The notes under the pieces were generated by a model, which ran no database searches, was not told the DNA's origin, and worked only from the letters and a program-made list of their open reading frames with translations. Position numbers and translations under genes: made by a program. This document shows, one piece after another, positions 9,092 to 23,857 of a DNA stretch of 64,000 bases. Every line of letters starts with the position of its first letter. Within the stretch, counting starts at the first letter, position 1. Source of the stretch: Methanolobus mangrovi (GTDB taxonomy: Archaea > Halobacteriota > Methanosarcinia > Methanosarcinales > Methanosarcinaceae); contig NZ_CP133594.1 of the NCBI RefSeq assembly GCF_031312535.1, forward strand, positions 1,178,001 through 1,242,000, in the 5' to 3' direction.

Positions 9092-9841
9092 TCAGTTCTC
9101 CGGCTTGAATCCGTATATGGTTCTCTGGTCGAATACCCTGTGTACCCATTCGATGACTTCTGCGTCATCTCTGAATGCTACATTGTCGACACGGTAGATG
9201 GTGGTCCTCTTTGCTGCCTCTTCTGGAGACATTGGCTTACCGAGGTTTACCTTCTTGTCGATTGGTCTTCCTACCTGGTCCTTGTGCATAATGATTACAT
9301 CGCCTTCTTTTCTGCACCTGTCGAGCATGTCGAACATTACACCGTCTTCAGGAAGCCTGAGTGAGTGACCGTGTACTGTTGCACCTCTAAGACTTGCGAG
9401 TGCTGGGCAGGTCATTTCAGTTTCCATCTGGAACTTTGCGAGCTCTTCCATGTCTCTTTCACGAGCTTCAACGACCTGACGACCGGAAAGTGTACCTGGG
9501 TCGACACCCCTGAAGTTGATTGCTGCTGCGTAGGATCTGAAGTATGGTACTGATGGCGCATTGTACATTGAGTCAACAAACTGTACGTACCTTACCCTGT
9601 CACCAGCTTTTGCGCCTGGTGTTGGTTCTACCATTTCTCTGACTGAACACTCTGGCTCGCCCATTTCTGCGAGTGGTGGGTGGGTGCTTGGGTAGTCGCT
9701 ACCTGGTGCACGGTGTCCAAGAATAAGTGTCAGGTCATCGTCGGAGATATCTCTTATCTTCTCGACTTTACCAGACATGTGTTTTCTTCTGTTTTCAGCA
9801 ACGGATGTTGCTCCTGGATAATATTGTAGTTCATATGCCAT
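9092..9841 (-). CDS. mcrG: Methyl-coenzyme M reductase subunit gamma
   Basis: The 249-residue gamma subunit of the (alpha-beta-gamma)2 MCR complex starts [10 protein letters not shown] as in other Methanosarcinaceae. It has the G-H-R-A-P-G-S-D-Y motif near residue 43 and the conserved [11 protein letters not shown] stretch near 153. An AGGAGTGAT lies just before the ATG. It is 12 bases downstream of mcrC and 10 upstream of mcrA, consistent with one transcript. Confidence 0.99.
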   Translation of the reverse strand: MAYELQYYPGATSVAENRRKHMSGKVEKIRDISDDDLTLILGHRAPGSDYPSTHPPLAEMGEPECSVREMVEPTPGAKAGDRVRYVQFVDSMYNAPSVPYFRSYAAAINFRGVDPGTLSGRQVVEARERDMEELAKFQMETEMTCPALASLRGATVHGHSLRLPEDGVMFDMLDRCRKEGDVIIMHKDQVGRPIDKKVNLGKPMSPEEAAKRTTIYRVDNVAFRDDAEVIEWVHRVFDQRTIYGFKPEN

Positions 9842-9853
9842 AATTAATCACTC

Positions 9854-10456
9854 CTAATTCTCTAATGATCTCATTGTGGTTTTCACGGCTTTCACGAGTT
9901 CGTTCAGTTTTTCCCTCGAACATGATTCGCCTCGTGTCACTCCTGTCACAATTTCCATTACCCTTCCTTTTGCTAAAATATCACTATCTTTGGGTTTAAC
10001 AAGCCTTGTTTTTACTCCTGCCTTTGCAAAATCCTCGAAATCAACGAGGGTCTGACAAACAACTACTGCAGGAAGATCAGCTTCTTCAAGTATTGTCTTT
10101 ACTTTTCTTACCACATGGTCCCTGATATTTCCCGTATGGATCACAGCAACCTTGTGCCTGTTTATCTGTGCGATCTCTTCAGGACTTATTCCAAAAGAGC
10201 CGGAACCCATATTGGTGTCCGGTACACCTGATCCGGTGTTTAGCACCAGAACACTTACCTGTATTTCCTCACGGCGCATGCCATATGTGAGTTCACAGAC
10301 AGGTTTTGTGATATGCCTTCTACCGGGGCTCATTGCAACTGCGATGACATCAGGTCTGCCAGTCTCGGAAAGAGTACCGCGCTGTGCAAGCCCTCCTCCT
10401 CTGCCAAGACCCATTCCGTGTCTGCAATCAACAACCTGCGTTTCCCGGTCAAACAT
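9854..10456 (-). CDS. mcrC: Methyl-coenzyme M reductase operon protein C
   Basis: This 200-residue McrC is the conserved accessory protein of the mcr operon. It begins with Q-V-V-D-C-R-H-G-M-G-L-G-R-G-G-G-L-A-Q-R, a Gly/Arg-rich segment typical of the family, and contains R-P-D-V-I-A-V-A-M-S-P-G-R-R-H and H-T-G-N-I-R-D-H-V. McrC is not part of mature MCR. Related proteins are components of the ATP-dependent reductive activation complex for F430. It starts only 4 bases after mcrD, so translation is probably coupled. Confidence 0.97.
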   Translation of the reverse strand: MFDRETQVVDCRHGMGLGRGGGLAQRGTLSETGRPDVIAVAMSPGRRHITKPVCELTYGMRREEIQVSVLVLNTGSGVPDTNMGSGSFGISPEEIAQINRHKVAVIHTGNIRDHVVRKVKTILEEADLPAVVVCQTLVDFEDFAKAGVKTRLVKPKDSDILAKGRVMEIVTGVTRGESCSREKLNELVKAVKTTMRSLEN

Positions 10457-10460
10457 AATC

Positions 10461-10958
10461 TCACTCTTCCCTGTTCCCAGGTTTAAGGATACATACAGGA
10501 TTATCCTTCAATTTTCCTTTAGGATCGGTCATTCCTATCATCATAGGATCAGCACCAGCTCCCCGTTTTGCATAATCGGTGACGGTCTGTCTGGTGGGGA
10601 TGAAATGACCTTCTCTGAATTCAAAAGGTATTGAAAGGATACTTTCGCAAACTTCCCTGACCTGCTCCTTAACGTTTACATCTGCAACTTCCATACGAAT
10701 GCTACCGACGTATACGGCAAGTTCTATTGTCTGACCTGCAACCTCTATGATCTTGTTCCCTGAATGCTGCACAGGTAGACCCTTTGCAGGTCCGTAAGGA
10801 ACGGTCTGAGGAAGCCTTGGACCATGAACGAACAGTCTTATTATACCTTCAAGATCTGCGATCTCATTAAGTAAAGACTGAGCAGTTTCAGGTTTCAGCA
10901 GTCTTGAGGGGAATATTTCAAGCTGCACATTGTTTACGTCTGAACAAGCTTCGGACAT
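10461..10958 (-). CDS. mcrD: Methyl-coenzyme M reductase operon protein D
   Basis: This 165-residue protein has the McrD motif V-Q-L-E-I-F-P-S-R-L-L near the start and V-H-G-P-R-L-P in the first third. McrD is a non-subunit partner thought to bind apo-MCR and assist F430 insertion or assembly. The reading frame follows mcrB after 50 bases and precedes mcrC by 4. Length and order are those of a standard mcrBDCGA operon. Confidence 0.97.
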   Translation of the reverse strand: MSEACSDVNNVQLEIFPSRLLKPETAQSLLNEIADLEGIIRLFVHGPRLPQTVPYGPAKGLPVQHSGNKIIEVAGQTIELAVYVGSIRMEVADVNVKEQVREVCESILSIPFEFREGHFIPTRQTVTDYAKRGAGADPMMIGMTDPKGKLKDNPVCILKPGNREE

Positions 10959-11008
10959 TTTTGTTACCTTTATGATTATCTGTGATATTTAAGGAGGGGA
11001 GTTGTGTC

Positions 11009-12313
11009 TTAGAGAGCTCCTGCAACTGCCTTGATTGGCTCCTTGAACTCTGGAATTGATCCAAACACGTTACCGACAAGTGTGGATGTCTTCTCGATGG
11101 TGGTCATCTGTGTGCCTGCGTCAAGTGAGACTGCTGCACATACACAAGGAATTGCGAAACCTCTGGAGTGCCTGGTTACAACGTGGTTACCGTTGAAGAT
11201 ACCTGGTCCACCGCCACCATAGATGGAGTGACTGAAGAATGAGAATCCTACTGCAGTACCCTGTGCCCTACCCATGTCACAGCCTGGAAGACCTGTTTCC
11301 TTCTCAAGTATGTCATTGTAGTAGAGGATGGTTGATGATACGTTCTGAGCTGCCCTACCTGCTGCACAGTTTACCATGGTTGCTGCAAGCTGACCTGCTG
11401 CTGCACATGCATTCCACATGGAAACATCGTTTGCCTTGTAGAAGTTGTATCCGGATGGAGCTGTCTTGTCGACTGAGATGATACCTGCTTCAAGAGCTCT
11501 GTCAACTGTGGACTGAATTACAGTACCGATTGTACCGTTCTTACCGTTCTCCTTTACGATGTCGTAAACGTAGTTGCCTGCGTTGAGACCCTGGTATGCA
11601 AGACCGAGTAACTGGTGTCTCTCGAATGGTCCTACAGCGTTACCCATCTCGTACATACCTACCTGTTCGAAGATGGATGAAAGTGCTGCTGCATTAATTG
11701 CCTTCTTACCGGTAATTGCTGCTACGTGGTTTGTTGTGATGTTCCTCAGGGAGTAACCAAGACCTTCGTTGTTCTGTGGAATGCTGAGAATGGATGCGAT
11801 GTTTGCGCCTTTCATGTCCATTGTCTGTGGGTAGCTTCCCCATACAGCGGACTTTACGATTGGTGCATCGAACATGTCAGTGTTGAACATGTCAATGATT
11901 GTCTGGACCACTGCTGCACCTGTTACGGTACTTGCAGATACGAAGTCAGCACCGATCAATGTCCTTACGCTTGGGATCTGGACGAGGAGCTGCTTTCCGC
12001 CACCAAGTTCCTTTACGTTGGTGTCGTCGTCTTCTCTTACCTTAATGAGCTTCTCAACTGCATCAAGGATAGCACCGGAGTTGCCTACAATGTCGTAGTT
12101 AAGTTCTCTGCCAAGGATCTGCTTTTTAGCTCCACCCATAGCACCGGTTTTGAGTGCTTTTTCGATACCTGCGAGGTTTACAGCAACTGTCCTCTTGGTG
12201 TCTTTGATGATGTTTTGAATCGCTGCATTCCTTGTTGGCGCAATATCCATAAGATCAACGCCACTTTCCAACAGTTTACCTCTGTCGTCGTAAATGTCTA
12301 TTTTATCAGACAC
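11009..12313 (-). CDS. mcrB: Methyl-coenzyme M reductase subunit beta
   Basis: The 434-residue beta subunit is the first gene of the operon. The start is GTG at 12313, preceded by a strong AGGAGG 9 bases upstream. Family features are I-Y-D-D-R-G near the N-terminus, the glycine-rich [15 protein letters not shown] near residue 365, and the following H-S-R-G-F-A-I-P. Together with alpha it forms the substrate channel for coenzyme B. The promoter lies in the 410-base spacer shared with the divergent mmp10 gene. Confidence 0.99.
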   Translation of the reverse strand: MSDKIDIYDDRGKLLESGVDLMDIAPTRNAAIQNIIKDTKRTVAVNLAGIEKALKTGAMGGAKKQILGRELNYDIVGNSGAILDAVEKLIKVREDDDTNVKELGGGKQLLVQIPSVRTLIGADFVSASTVTGAAVVQTIIDMFNTDMFDAPIVKSAVWGSYPQTMDMKGANIASILSIPQNNEGLGYSLRNITTNHVAAITGKKAINAAALSSIFEQVGMYEMGNAVGPFERHQLLGLAYQGLNAGNYVYDIVKENGKNGTIGTVIQSTVDRALEAGIISVDKTAPSGYNFYKANDVSMWNACAAAGQLAATMVNCAAGRAAQNVSSTILYYNDILEKETGLPGCDMGRAQGTAVGFSFFSHSIYGGGGPGIFNGNHVVTRHSRGFAIPCVCAAVSLDAGTQMTTIEKTSTLVGNVFGSIPEFKEPIKAVAGAL

Positions 12314-12723
12314 GTATATTTTCCTCCTATGTTTCTATTCAGAAATCACCCATTCATGGAAACGTACAGATTAGCGAATGAAAGTCAATTACTCTGTACC
12401 ACACAGTAATTTCTGTACGAAAAGATTCCACTGGGATTCTCGGAATTATTAAGCAACAATGACGTTTAAACCTTTTGCATCGTTTTTGACAATATCGTTA
12501 TCATTAACCACATGATTGATTCCCTTTTAAAATAATTGAGTATGTCATCTGTTAATAGATCAATAATAAAGAAAAATAATCCATTCCACAAATAAGATTT
12601 ATATGTAAGGAAATTTAGAGAATACATGATATAGACTTTTAGACTTTACACAAAAATACTGTTTATATGAAAGACTCGTCATCCGCAAACCTTTAAGTAC
12701 CTATATAATATGTAACCCATTCT
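12314..12723. promoter_or_regulatory. Divergent intergenic region of mcrB and mmp10
   Basis: This AT-rich, 410-base spacer holds both divergent promoters. Plus-strand TATA-like elements (TTTATATG near 12599 and at 12662-12669, CTATATAATA at 12701-12710) point towards mmp10. On the minus strand GGTTTAAAC at about 12464-12472 is one candidate for mcrB, giving a leader of over 100 bases. The mcrB side has a clear AGGAGG and the mmp10 side has none. Which elements are used cannot be decided from sequence alone. Confidence 0.5.
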
Positions 12724-13959
12724 ATGGAGATCATTGCTGACGTGGGAGGCAATCCGGGAATAGATTGCAAAGGCTTCTGCACCTATTGTTATTTTAAAAA
12801 AGTAAAAGAGAATCCCCCTTTTGGATGTAAATACTGTTTTCCCTTCAAAAAAGGCTGTGACTACTGCACCAGAGGCGTAAGGGAAGCCTATTCTGGTTTC
12901 AAACCCGGACAAAATGTATTCCAGGAGCTTTACCAGAAACTCGGGATGGGGGCCGCGAACATAGATAAAATAACCATCAGTGGTGGCGGGGATGTTAGCT
13001 GTTATCCCGACCTTATGGAACTCGTTGCCAACCTGGCGCAGTTCGGATTACCAATTCACCTTGGATACACCAGTGGGAAAGGATTCAGTAATGGGGATGA
13101 AGCTGAATTCTTCATAGAATATGGAGTAACTGAAGTTTCATTCACCGTATTTGCAACTGACCCGGAACTGCGAAGGAAATATATGCGAGACCCAGAACCG
13201 GAAGCTGCACTCAAAGTGTTACGCCAGTTCTGCCAGCATTGTGATGTGTATGCTGCAATAGTCCTTATCCCCGGAGTCAATGACGGGGATGTTCTTGAAA
13301 AAACATTATATGACCTTGAGGAAATGGGAGCAAAAGGAGCCATACTCATGCGCTTTGCCAACAAGACCGAAGAAGGACTTATACTTAACAATGCCCCGGT
13401 CATGGAAGATATTCAGACGCACAGCATAGATGAGTTTGTACAAATTGTCCGTGATGCTTCTTCAAAGCACAACCTGCGCATCACCGGAACACCACTTGAA
13501 GATACACTTATTGGCTCCCCATATGCCATAAGGAATGAAAAGGAAGCACTTGGCAAGCTTCCGGAAATCAGAAAAGATGCTACAATCCTTTCCAGCAGAG
13601 CTTCGCAGGAAAGGCTTCAGGAAATTTTCACAAAACTTGGAAGTTCAGTCAATGTCGTTGCGGTTGACAAGGACATTGGATGTCTTATCACTATCGAAGA
13701 CCTGAAAAAACTCAATCTCAAAGATGTAAAAGAAACAATCGTAATACCCGGAAGGGCATTTGTACATGACCCTGAAGCAGTAGCAGCACTTTCCAGAGAT
13801 GGCATTTCACGTTTTGTCCGTAGGGGACCGGAAATGCTTACATATGACGGAGAGATGTCAATAGGCCTTTCAAAAGAAGATGTTCTTGAATTTGAGATAG
13901 AACAAATCACCGAGCTTATTCACGCAATAAATGCCATTGGGATACCTTTGAAAGAATAA
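12724..13959 (+). CDS. mmp10: MCR arginine methyltransferase Mmp10 (B12-dependent radical SAM)
   Basis: The 411-residue product matches methanogenesis marker 10, which makes 5-(S)-methylarginine in McrA. The radical SAM cysteines are C15, C19 and C22, directly followed by Tyr23, the residue reported to ligate the cluster in Mmp10. A second metal site is visible as C35, C38, C45 and C48. The G-G-G-D motif for SAM binding is near residue 88. The gene is divergent from mcrB, which places the modifying enzyme beside its substrate. No ribosome-binding site precedes the ATG and TATA-like sequences are 15-30 bases upstream, so the mRNA may be leaderless. Confidence 0.95.
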   Translation: MEIIADVGGNPGIDCKGFCTYCYFKKVKENPPFGCKYCFPFKKGCDYCTRGVREAYSGFKPGQNVFQELYQKLGMGAANIDKITISGGGDVSCYPDLMELVANLAQFGLPIHLGYTSGKGFSNGDEAEFFIEYGVTEVSFTVFATDPELRRKYMRDPEPEAALKVLRQFCQHCDVYAAIVLIPGVNDGDVLEKTLYDLEEMGAKGAILMRFANKTEEGLILNNAPVMEDIQTHSIDEFVQIVRDASSKHNLRITGTPLEDTLIGSPYAIRNEKEALGKLPEIRKDATILSSRASQERLQEIFTKLGSSVNVVAVDKDIGCLITIEDLKKLNLKDVKETIVIPGRAFVHDPEAVAALSRDGISRFVRRGPEMLTYDGEMSIGLSKEDVLEFEIEQITELIHAINAIGIPLKE

Positions 13960-14006
13960 ACTGGAAGACTAAACCACAAAAATAACTAAATAACAGCAGA
14001 TTCGGG

Positions 14007-17000
14007 CTACATGAACTCCATAAGCCCGGTCTGCTTTGAGCGATCATTCTCAAAAAGAGATTTCATATCCAGTCCAATAATTTCTATTCTTTGTTTTGTA
14101 TAACTTGAGACATTGTAATCGTGAGCTACTTTCTTTGAGACCTCAAGATACTTTTTCACGGACCCTTCATGAACAGTTAGTATTACGCTTCCACCGCATT
14201 TGGGACATACACCTGTAAGCGGTGGTCTGCGAAACTTTGCGGCACACTTGAGACACCTTGTGCTCTGGCGGGAAAATGCCCTGAGATTGCCGAACATGTC
14301 AGGCAGGAAGTGAGATATGAGCACCCTTTCAGCCACATTTGAAGCATCAACTGCACGTATCTTATCTGCCAGCGCAAGCTGTGCATCCATCTTCTCCACC
14401 ATGCTTCCAAGGGTCTTGTAGGCACTATGAAGAGGACCTGAAGCGATATTATTAGTAGAATGGGTGAACATAAAATGATCATATTGTTCAGGAGTCCCAA
14501 GTCTGCGACTTATGAGGTCTATTTTGCCCTCTAATTCCTTGGGGTTTGTGTAGTTCAGGGTCGCTTCATAGAATGCAAGAGGATAATGATCACATACATC
14601 AATGTTATGCGCCTCCTTGTCAACCTCGCTTGGATCTATACGAGTGGTAAGTACAAGAGGTGCATCCATTTTACCACCTCGCTTTTCAGGCAGGTAATCC
14701 CTTGAGAAATTGATCAGCCCATCCATCAGCAGCATGACACAATCTTCATCACCATCACAGTTTCTCCTTTTTGCTGCATGGAAGAACGGATGCGCATAAC
14801 CCACAGATGCCTTGGTGAAACCTACAAGTCTTCCAAGGACACCTGCTGAAGTATGCGGTGCGAGTCCCATAAGCATTACACCTACAAGATCATCAATGGT
14901 CCTGGCATTATAGTAAGATTCCTCATGATAATACTTCACAAGCAAATCATCAATGTACTTGCTAATTCTCAGGAGATATTCACCACAATCATACGAAACA
15001 ACAAGATCCTGCACTTTAAGGCAAACTACCTGATCCTCTGTTTCAATGGGCTTGCCATATATATCCTCTGTGTACCCCAGTTTCTTCAGTTTCTCAACAG
15101 TTATGCTAAGTTCATCGGCACGGATATGCGTAAGCGGAATGTCGGACATGTCATACCTGACCGTCCCGTCCTTGAAAGTAAAAAGATCATGTTTTGCCCG
15201 CAAGATACCTTTTTCAAGAGGTTCCGGAGTCATTGTCCCGGACATCATGCGCTTGACACCTTTTACCTCGATATTTGTATCCCTCTCACCAAGGTTTTCA
15301 AAAGCGGCCTGGTAGACCTCCTTGAAATCAATATTCTGCATTTTTACGCATGTTGTTTTCGAACCGCATTTTGGACACAGATCTTTCTGTACGGATATAC
15401 CACACCTCGGACATGACAATTTAGGTACTGTGAATTCACCACAATCGCAACGATACCAGAATGTATCCTTTCCACATGCAGGACACACACGATTACCGAT
15501 TTCCACCCGAATCTGTCCGACCTTCCCGTTCATAGAAGACATGTAGCCTGCAGCAGCTTCCATTTTACGAGTATTTCCGGCAGAATCCCCTATGGGGAAT
15601 AGGACATGTGGAGCCGGAGACATCTTCCTCTTGTCAGATTTTTCCGGACGCCCCATCCTTGCACCAATCCTCACTGGTGCACGTGGGCGCACTACCAATC
15701 CACTCACTTCGTTGACAGCTCCAACGGTGTCTGTGGATTCAACAGAATTCCATTTCTTAGTCAGATCCTTTTTCAGGCCCATACATCTGATAAAAGGCAG
15801 AGGATTATCGACGATAATCTTTCCGTCTGCAACTCTATGCAGGACAAGCAGATGCTCAAGAACTATCTTTATTCCATTTTCAATGCTTAAGTCAAATGGA
15901 AGTTCAAGGCTCGCAGCATCATTTGAAAGGATGCCATTTTCTGACACGAATGTCACAAGTCCGGTAAATTCGTCAACTGTGATATCATGCCATAGATACG
16001 TATATGCAGGGTGCAGAGGAACACTGTATTTGTCGCACAGCTCCATTGCAAGATCCTGAGAAGGTAATTCCAGCTCACTTTGAGAATATGATGCAGTTGT
16101 GACATGCTTCTCAAACTCCTGTATCCACCATTCAAAACAATATGATGACGGTACAAGAGGATGATTATTCTCAAGGAAATCACCATAATTTATCAATATT
16201 TCACCGATGTCCAGTATGCACTCTACTTCAGGATGAATCTGTATTGCATGTTCCTCATCGTCCACCCTTATGACATCACCGGACCTGAGTCGGACAGTAG
16301 GACCTTCTATGCTATCTACCGGCGCCATTCCGGCAGCTTTGCCAGGTCGCTCCACCTTAAGCTGGGTACCTGAAACGATAAAACTATCCATTATGTACAT
16401 ACTGGCAGGGCTTATACCAGCGGCTGCAAAGGATGTGTTTCTTGACCTGCCATACCTTAACCTGAAACCACCCGGTCGCATCGGATGAGAGAACACAGGC
16501 CTGCCTGCTATCAGATCACGCAGATATTTGTCTTTTGGTTTTACACCGACAAAACCACCATCATCGTCATCATCGCCACCCTTTGCCCCGGCTATGAGTG
16601 TGTTGAGCCAGTCCCACCCATCCATCTCGAGCTTGTTGACGTGTTTGAGAACCTTCGGAGCTTTCAGAGCCAGACCTTCTGCAAGTACAAGACACATACC
16701 ACCACGTACCCTGTTTGTACCTATCCTGTCAAGGTTCCTATACCCTTCAACCTCTTCAGCTTCCGTGGGTTCCCCATCAATACATATGGGGCAGTTCTCC
16801 ACGATAAGCCTTATTTCATCTTCCGAAGGAGTGTACTGTAAGGTTGCCACACGCCTGTAAAGCAGAATCTCCTCAACATACCTTTCAACCTCTTCCTTAC
16901 GTGGCTTGTACCTGTCAATCCCAACCGCACGACGCACATAGTCACCCACAAGTACTGAAAGAGCCTGAGCAGTACCTCCGGCACTACGTATGGGACCAGA

Positions 17001-17432
17001 GTAAAATATCCTGATGAACTCGCTTCCATCATCATTTTTACCAAGAGTTACCTTATCTATTCCCTCTATTGGTGCAGCAACCACACCCTCTGTGAGCATT
17101 GCAACGGATACACGTATAGCAGCCTCTATTGAAGCTTCCTTGGATTCAAATTCCCCAACAACACCCTCGGCAACAGCTTTACCTATTGCAAGCGCACCCT
17201 CCTCACGAGACATAGTCTCTTCGTACTTGCGTATCTCCTCTGCAACACCTTTTACGCCAATGAGGTTTTCCACCCTGTCTGCAAGGTCTTTTGCAAGAGG
17301 TATCTCAATATGTGGTTTTGGATCCCTGCCTTTTGAGCGTGCGCTATTTGCAATATCGATCTCATTATGAAGCTTTGATTCAAGCTCCTCAAAATAATCC
17401 CTCATGGAATCGCTAACTACTATTTCACCCAT
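14007..17432 (-). CDS. polC: DNA polymerase II (family D) large subunit DP2
   Basis: The 1141-residue catalytic subunit of the archaeal replicative polymerase D has a normal length for DP2 and no intein. An N-terminal segment carries [13 protein letters not shown]. The polymerase active-site region contains N-C-D-G-D-E-D, the acidic motif of the two-barrel fold, near residue 895. Cysteine clusters form zinc modules: C-P-A-C, C-D-C, C-P-R-C and C-P-K-C around 660-710, and C-L-K-C with C-P-K-C near 1060. The small subunit DP1 is not in the window. The gene is divergent from the secreted-protein gene at 17578. Confidence 0.97.
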   Translation of the reverse strand: MGEIVVSDSMRDYFEELESKLHNEIDIANSARSKGRDPKPHIEIPLAKDLADRVENLIGVKGVAEEIRKYEETMSREEGALAIGKAVAEGVVGEFESKEASIEAAIRVSVAMLTEGVVAAPIEGIDKVTLGKNDDGSEFIRIFYSGPIRSAGGTAQALSVLVGDYVRRAVGIDRYKPRKEEVERYVEEILLYRRVATLQYTPSEDEIRLIVENCPICIDGEPTEAEEVEGYRNLDRIGTNRVRGGMCLVLAEGLALKAPKVLKHVNKLEMDGWDWLNTLIAGAKGGDDDDDGGFVGVKPKDKYLRDLIAGRPVFSHPMRPGGFRLRYGRSRNTSFAAAGISPASMYIMDSFIVSGTQLKVERPGKAAGMAPVDSIEGPTVRLRSGDVIRVDDEEHAIQIHPEVECILDIGEILINYGDFLENNHPLVPSSYCFEWWIQEFEKHVTTASYSQSELELPSQDLAMELCDKYSVPLHPAYTYLWHDITVDEFTGLVTFVSENGILSNDAASLELPFDLSIENGIKIVLEHLLVLHRVADGKIIVDNPLPFIRCMGLKKDLTKKWNSVESTDTVGAVNEVSGLVVRPRAPVRIGARMGRPEKSDKRKMSPAPHVLFPIGDSAGNTRKMEAAAGYMSSMNGKVGQIRVEIGNRVCPACGKDTFWYRCDCGEFTVPKLSCPRCGISVQKDLCPKCGSKTTCVKMQNIDFKEVYQAAFENLGERDTNIEVKGVKRMMSGTMTPEPLEKGILRAKHDLFTFKDGTVRYDMSDIPLTHIRADELSITVEKLKKLGYTEDIYGKPIETEDQVVCLKVQDLVVSYDCGEYLLRISKYIDDLLVKYYHEESYYNARTIDDLVGVMLMGLAPHTSAGVLGRLVGFTKASVGYAHPFFHAAKRRNCDGDEDCVMLLMDGLINFSRDYLPEKRGGKMDAPLVLTTRIDPSEVDKEAHNIDVCDHYPLAFYEATLNYTNPKELEGKIDLISRRLGTPEQYDHFMFTHSTNNIASGPLHSAYKTLGSMVEKMDAQLALADKIRAVDASNVAERVLISHFLPDMFGNLRAFSRQSTRCLKCAAKFRRPPLTGVCPKCGGSVILTVHEGSVKKYLEVSKKVAHDYNVSSYTKQRIEIIGLDMKSLFENDRSKQTGLMEFM

Positions 17433-17577
17433 TCAGAACAGCCCTTTATGATACGCACTTATGTATTTTTCACTAAAATTATTTTCCTGCAGAAGGTGTG
17501 GTGGGTCATTATTTAATATATTAAAATACAAATATCTATTATTTAAGCTTAGATTACAAACCTACGGAAGGATGTGG

Positions 17578-18039
17578 ATGAAAAAACAAATTATTGTTCT
17601 AATATTAATTCTTACTGCGCTTATACCTGTTGCAAGTGCAGACGTTGTCAGCGACCTTGACATTAAGGTAAATGAATACAATGAGAATGCAGATAAGTTA
17701 CCTTCTTTTCTTAAAAGCCTTCTGGGCAATGAAGTCATCAAACTCGTCATACTGACAAATGATGAGGAAGAAATATACATAAAAGCAATTACTGAAGATG
17801 CATACATAACCGTTTTTGAAGAAATCGACGAAAACGATGAAATTGGGGAAACCATAATCATAGGAACAAGCGAAAACACAGTTCAAAGTATACTCAATTC
17901 CGAAGACCCACTGACAACATTCCTTGATGCAAAAGATAACGGTGAACTAATAATCGAACCTGTGGGTTTTGTGAACAATCTTACCTTCGCCGTGGCAAAC
18001 GTATTATTGAAACTGTCACAGCTGCTTGGACTAATATAA
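17578..18039 (+). CDS. Small secreted protein, unknown function
   Basis: I place the start at the ATG at 17578, six bases after GGAAGG, giving 153 residues. The longer in-frame start at 17461 would add an unlikely 39-residue leader. The N-terminus is a signal peptide (Lys-Lys, about 15 hydrophobic residues, then P-V-A-S-A-D). The mature part is acidic and looks like alternating strands and helices, ending in a hydrophobic helix of about 20 residues. The order of a strand-rich part and a G-E-L-I-I-E-P motif faintly recalls SCP2-like folds, but I would not assign a function. It is divergent from polC. Confidence 0.7.
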   Translation: MKKQIIVLILILTALIPVASADVVSDLDIKVNEYNENADKLPSFLKSLLGNEVIKLVILTNDEEEIYIKAITEDAYITVFEEIDENDEIGETIIIGTSENTVQSILNSEDPLTTFLDAKDNGELIIEPVGFVNNLTFAVANVLLKLSQLLGLI

Positions 18040-18068
18040 GGTAAAAACAAAAAACAAAAATTATTAGG

Positions 18069-18314
18069 TCAGCGAATCTCCAGTTCGCTGGCCATTTCTT
18101 TATATGATCGTCCTTTGTCAGTCGTTACGAAAATGTTTCCTTTTTGCTCGATTAACTTTTTTTCTTCCAGCCTTGAAAGATATTTATTTGCAATTGTAGA
18201 ATTCAGATTCGCTCCATAAACTATTTGAGTCTTTTTCGCTCCACTAGCAGCTATCTTTAAGATAGCGATCGTTATATCTAACCTACTCCGCCTGATAGTA
18301 ATGCCCCCCAGCAT
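18069..18314 (-). CDS. Archaeal winged helix-turn-helix regulator
   Basis: About 81 residues form one winged-helix domain. R-R-S-R-L-D-I opens helix 1, a G-A-K-K-T-Q-I-V-Y-G-A-N-L-N-S segment follows, then the recognition region L-S-R-L-E-E-K-K-L-I and a wing ending V-T-T-D-K-G-R. This is the small stand-alone HTH type common in Methanosarcinaceae. Targets are unknown. I use the ATG at 18314; an in-frame GTG at 18368 would add 18 residues that look non-conserved. It converges with the secreted-protein gene and lies beyond the end of the rRNA operon. Confidence 0.75.
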   Translation of the reverse strand: MLGGITIRRSRLDITIAILKIAASGAKKTQIVYGANLNSTIANKYLSRLEEKKLIEQKGNIFVTTDKGRSYKEMASELEIR

Positions 18315-18368
18315 TCTATTAAATAGTACCACTAACTGATGACACTTTATTAATGCAATAAGTATCAC

Positions 18369-18618
18369 CCTACTTTATTAACTGCCACCTATTTAACACC
18401 ATCGATTTACAGTGTTATTCAGTAAAGGCATCAGATTAAAAAACACATTCTCTTTTCAATACATAAAGAAGAGCATGGCTAATAAAACATATCGTAATAC
18501 GCATGCATACTCAGAAGAAAATAAGATTAGTAGTTAACATAAAACAAACAAAAGTAAGAATAACAAATAGATTAGCTGTAGTAAAAACCAGTTAGAAAAA
18601 GTTATTGTTTATGAGTGA
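18369..18618. other. Spacer after the rRNA operon
   Basis: This AT-rich spacer is downstream of 5S rRNA on the minus strand. Read in the transcript direction, T-runs (plus-strand A-runs near 18584-18600) follow the 5S gene within about 35 bases and probably end the rRNA transcript. The left end holds the promoter of the small HTH gene. No open frame of interest is seen. Confidence 0.4.
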
Positions 18619-18739
18619 GTTGGCAGCGATCCAGAGTTCCCGAAGACTCTCGTACTTCAGTACAGTAAGGAACGCTGGCGGGCTTATCTTCTGTGTTCGG
18701 GATGGGTACAGGAATCTCCCCGCCGCTATGGCCGCCAAA
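18619..18739 (-). rRNA. 5S ribosomal RNA
   Basis: About 121 bases with the archaeal 5S pattern. The 5' end TTTGGCGGCCATAGCGGCGG pairs with the 3' end GCTGCCAAC, and the conserved CCCATCCCGAACAC loop lies about 35 bases in. Last gene of the rRNA operon. Ends are placed by stem pairing and may shift by one or two bases. Confidence 0.93.
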
Positions 18740-18767
18740 CTCTCTCATAATGAATGGTAAATGGTAA

Positions 18768-18839
18768 AGCCAAGGTCCGGATTCGAACCGGAATGGAATC
18801 GCTCTGCAGGCGATTGCGTAGCCGCTCCGCCACCTTGGC
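18768..18839 (-). tRNA. tRNA-Cys (GCA)
   Basis: The cloverleaf is clear on the minus strand. The acceptor GCCAAGG pairs with CCTTGGC, the anticodon loop contains GCA, and the T-loop is GGTTCGAATCC. The discriminator base is U73, the expected identity element for tRNA-Cys. CCA is not encoded. It lies between 23S and 5S rRNA in the same transcript. Confidence 0.96.
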
Positions 18840-18890
18840 AACGAGCGATTCACAAATGAATCAATTACACTTATACTTTACCTTGAGTTC

Positions 18891-18933
18891 GTGTATATTA
18901 AACATGCACATATCAGATTTCGCCTGGACAAAG
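18891..18933 (-). other. 23S processing stem, 3' arm
   Basis: This segment is complementary to 21871-21910 on the other side of 23S. Shared blocks are GTGTATAT, ATATCAGA and TGGACAAAG, each matched by its complement in the same order. Such stems flank archaeal 23S rRNA and are cut by the tRNA-splicing endonuclease at a bulge-helix-bulge. Confidence 0.6.
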
Positions 18934-18934
18934 C

Positions 18935-21870
<2,936 letters not shown>

Positions 21871-21910
21871 CTTTGTCCAGTGAGCGTCTGATATATGCAT
21901 GCATATACAC
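21871..21910 (-). other. 23S processing stem, 5' arm
   Basis: Partner of the segment at 18891-18933. On the plus strand it contains CTTTGTCCA, TCTGATAT and ATATACAC, the complements of the three blocks seen in the other arm. It marks the 5' border of 23S rRNA. Confidence 0.6.
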
Positions 21911-21986
21911 GATCTCATTGCAGCCGTTGTTGCTTCGACCACTTCATCCTTCCCCGAAAAAGTTACTTCTCGGGTGCACTAAATAA

Positions 21987-22059
21987 TGGACTTGCTGGGA
22001 TTCGAACCCAGGGCCTTCGCCTTGCAAAGGCGACGATCTCCCAACTGATCTACAAGCCC
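21987..22059 (-). tRNA. tRNA-Ala (TGC)
   Basis: Minus-strand cloverleaf: acceptor GGGCTTG with CAAGTCC (including the G-U pair at the third position typical of tRNA-Ala), anticodon TGC, T-loop GGTTCGAATCC and discriminator A73. CCA is not encoded. It lies in the 16S-23S spacer, the usual archaeal place. Confidence 0.97.
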
Positions 22060-22098
22060 TCCTGGATTCGCCTTTTTTGAATCCATGTAGATTATTTC

Positions 22099-22134
22099 GG
22101 ATTTGACAGTTTTTCGATTTCTGACCGGTAAGTG
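22099..22134 (-). other. 16S processing stem, 3' arm
   Basis: GGATTTGACAGT (22099-22110) and TCTGACCGGTAAGTG (22120-22134) are complementary, with one G-U pair and one bulged base, to the two halves of 23763-23797 upstream of 16S. The unpaired middle resembles a bulge-helix-bulge for endonuclease processing. Confidence 0.7.
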
Positions 22135-22160
22135 GTGATCGGCGTTGTGCCGATCTGCTT

Positions 22161-23635
<1,475 letters not shown>

Positions 23636-23762
23636 TGTTAATCCACACACAAAAGTATATTATTTTGGAAGTCATTTAAGGAATCATTAGGAAAGAACTC
23701 TCACTAGAGAATTTCTTTTCACATGCACTTAGTTGGTTAATTCCAATTAGTTAGTAGTTGTT

Positions 23763-23797
23763 CACTACCGGTCAGAATTAACCGAACTGCCAAATCC
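23763..23797 (-). other. 16S processing stem, 5' arm
   Basis: CACTACCGGTCAGA (23763-23776) and ACTGCCAAATCC (23786-23797) pair with the two halves of the 3' arm at 22099-22134. Together they loop out the whole 16S precursor for bulge-helix-bulge cleavage. Confidence 0.7.
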
Positions 23798-23857
23798 AAC
23801 GTCAGACAAGAAATAACTCTTGCCTCCACTTGTTAAAAGGCGGTGATTGTAAGTTCT

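Noticed and set aside
9082-9168. 29-residue N-terminal extension of McrA from an upstream in-frame start
   Set aside because: It overlaps the end of mcrG, and the conserved McrA start M-A-D-D-R with a GAGGTGAT site lies at 9081.
11726-12409. 227-codon open frame antisense to mcrB
   Set aside because: It is the complement of mcrB codons, has no family resemblance and no independent promoter or ribosome-binding site.
14853-15416. 187-codon plus-strand frame opposite polC
   Set aside because: It is antisense to the polymerase gene and low in coding character.
14007-17432. Possible intein in DNA polymerase DP2
   Set aside because: The length (1141 residues) is normal for an intein-free DP2 and no splicing motifs are seen.
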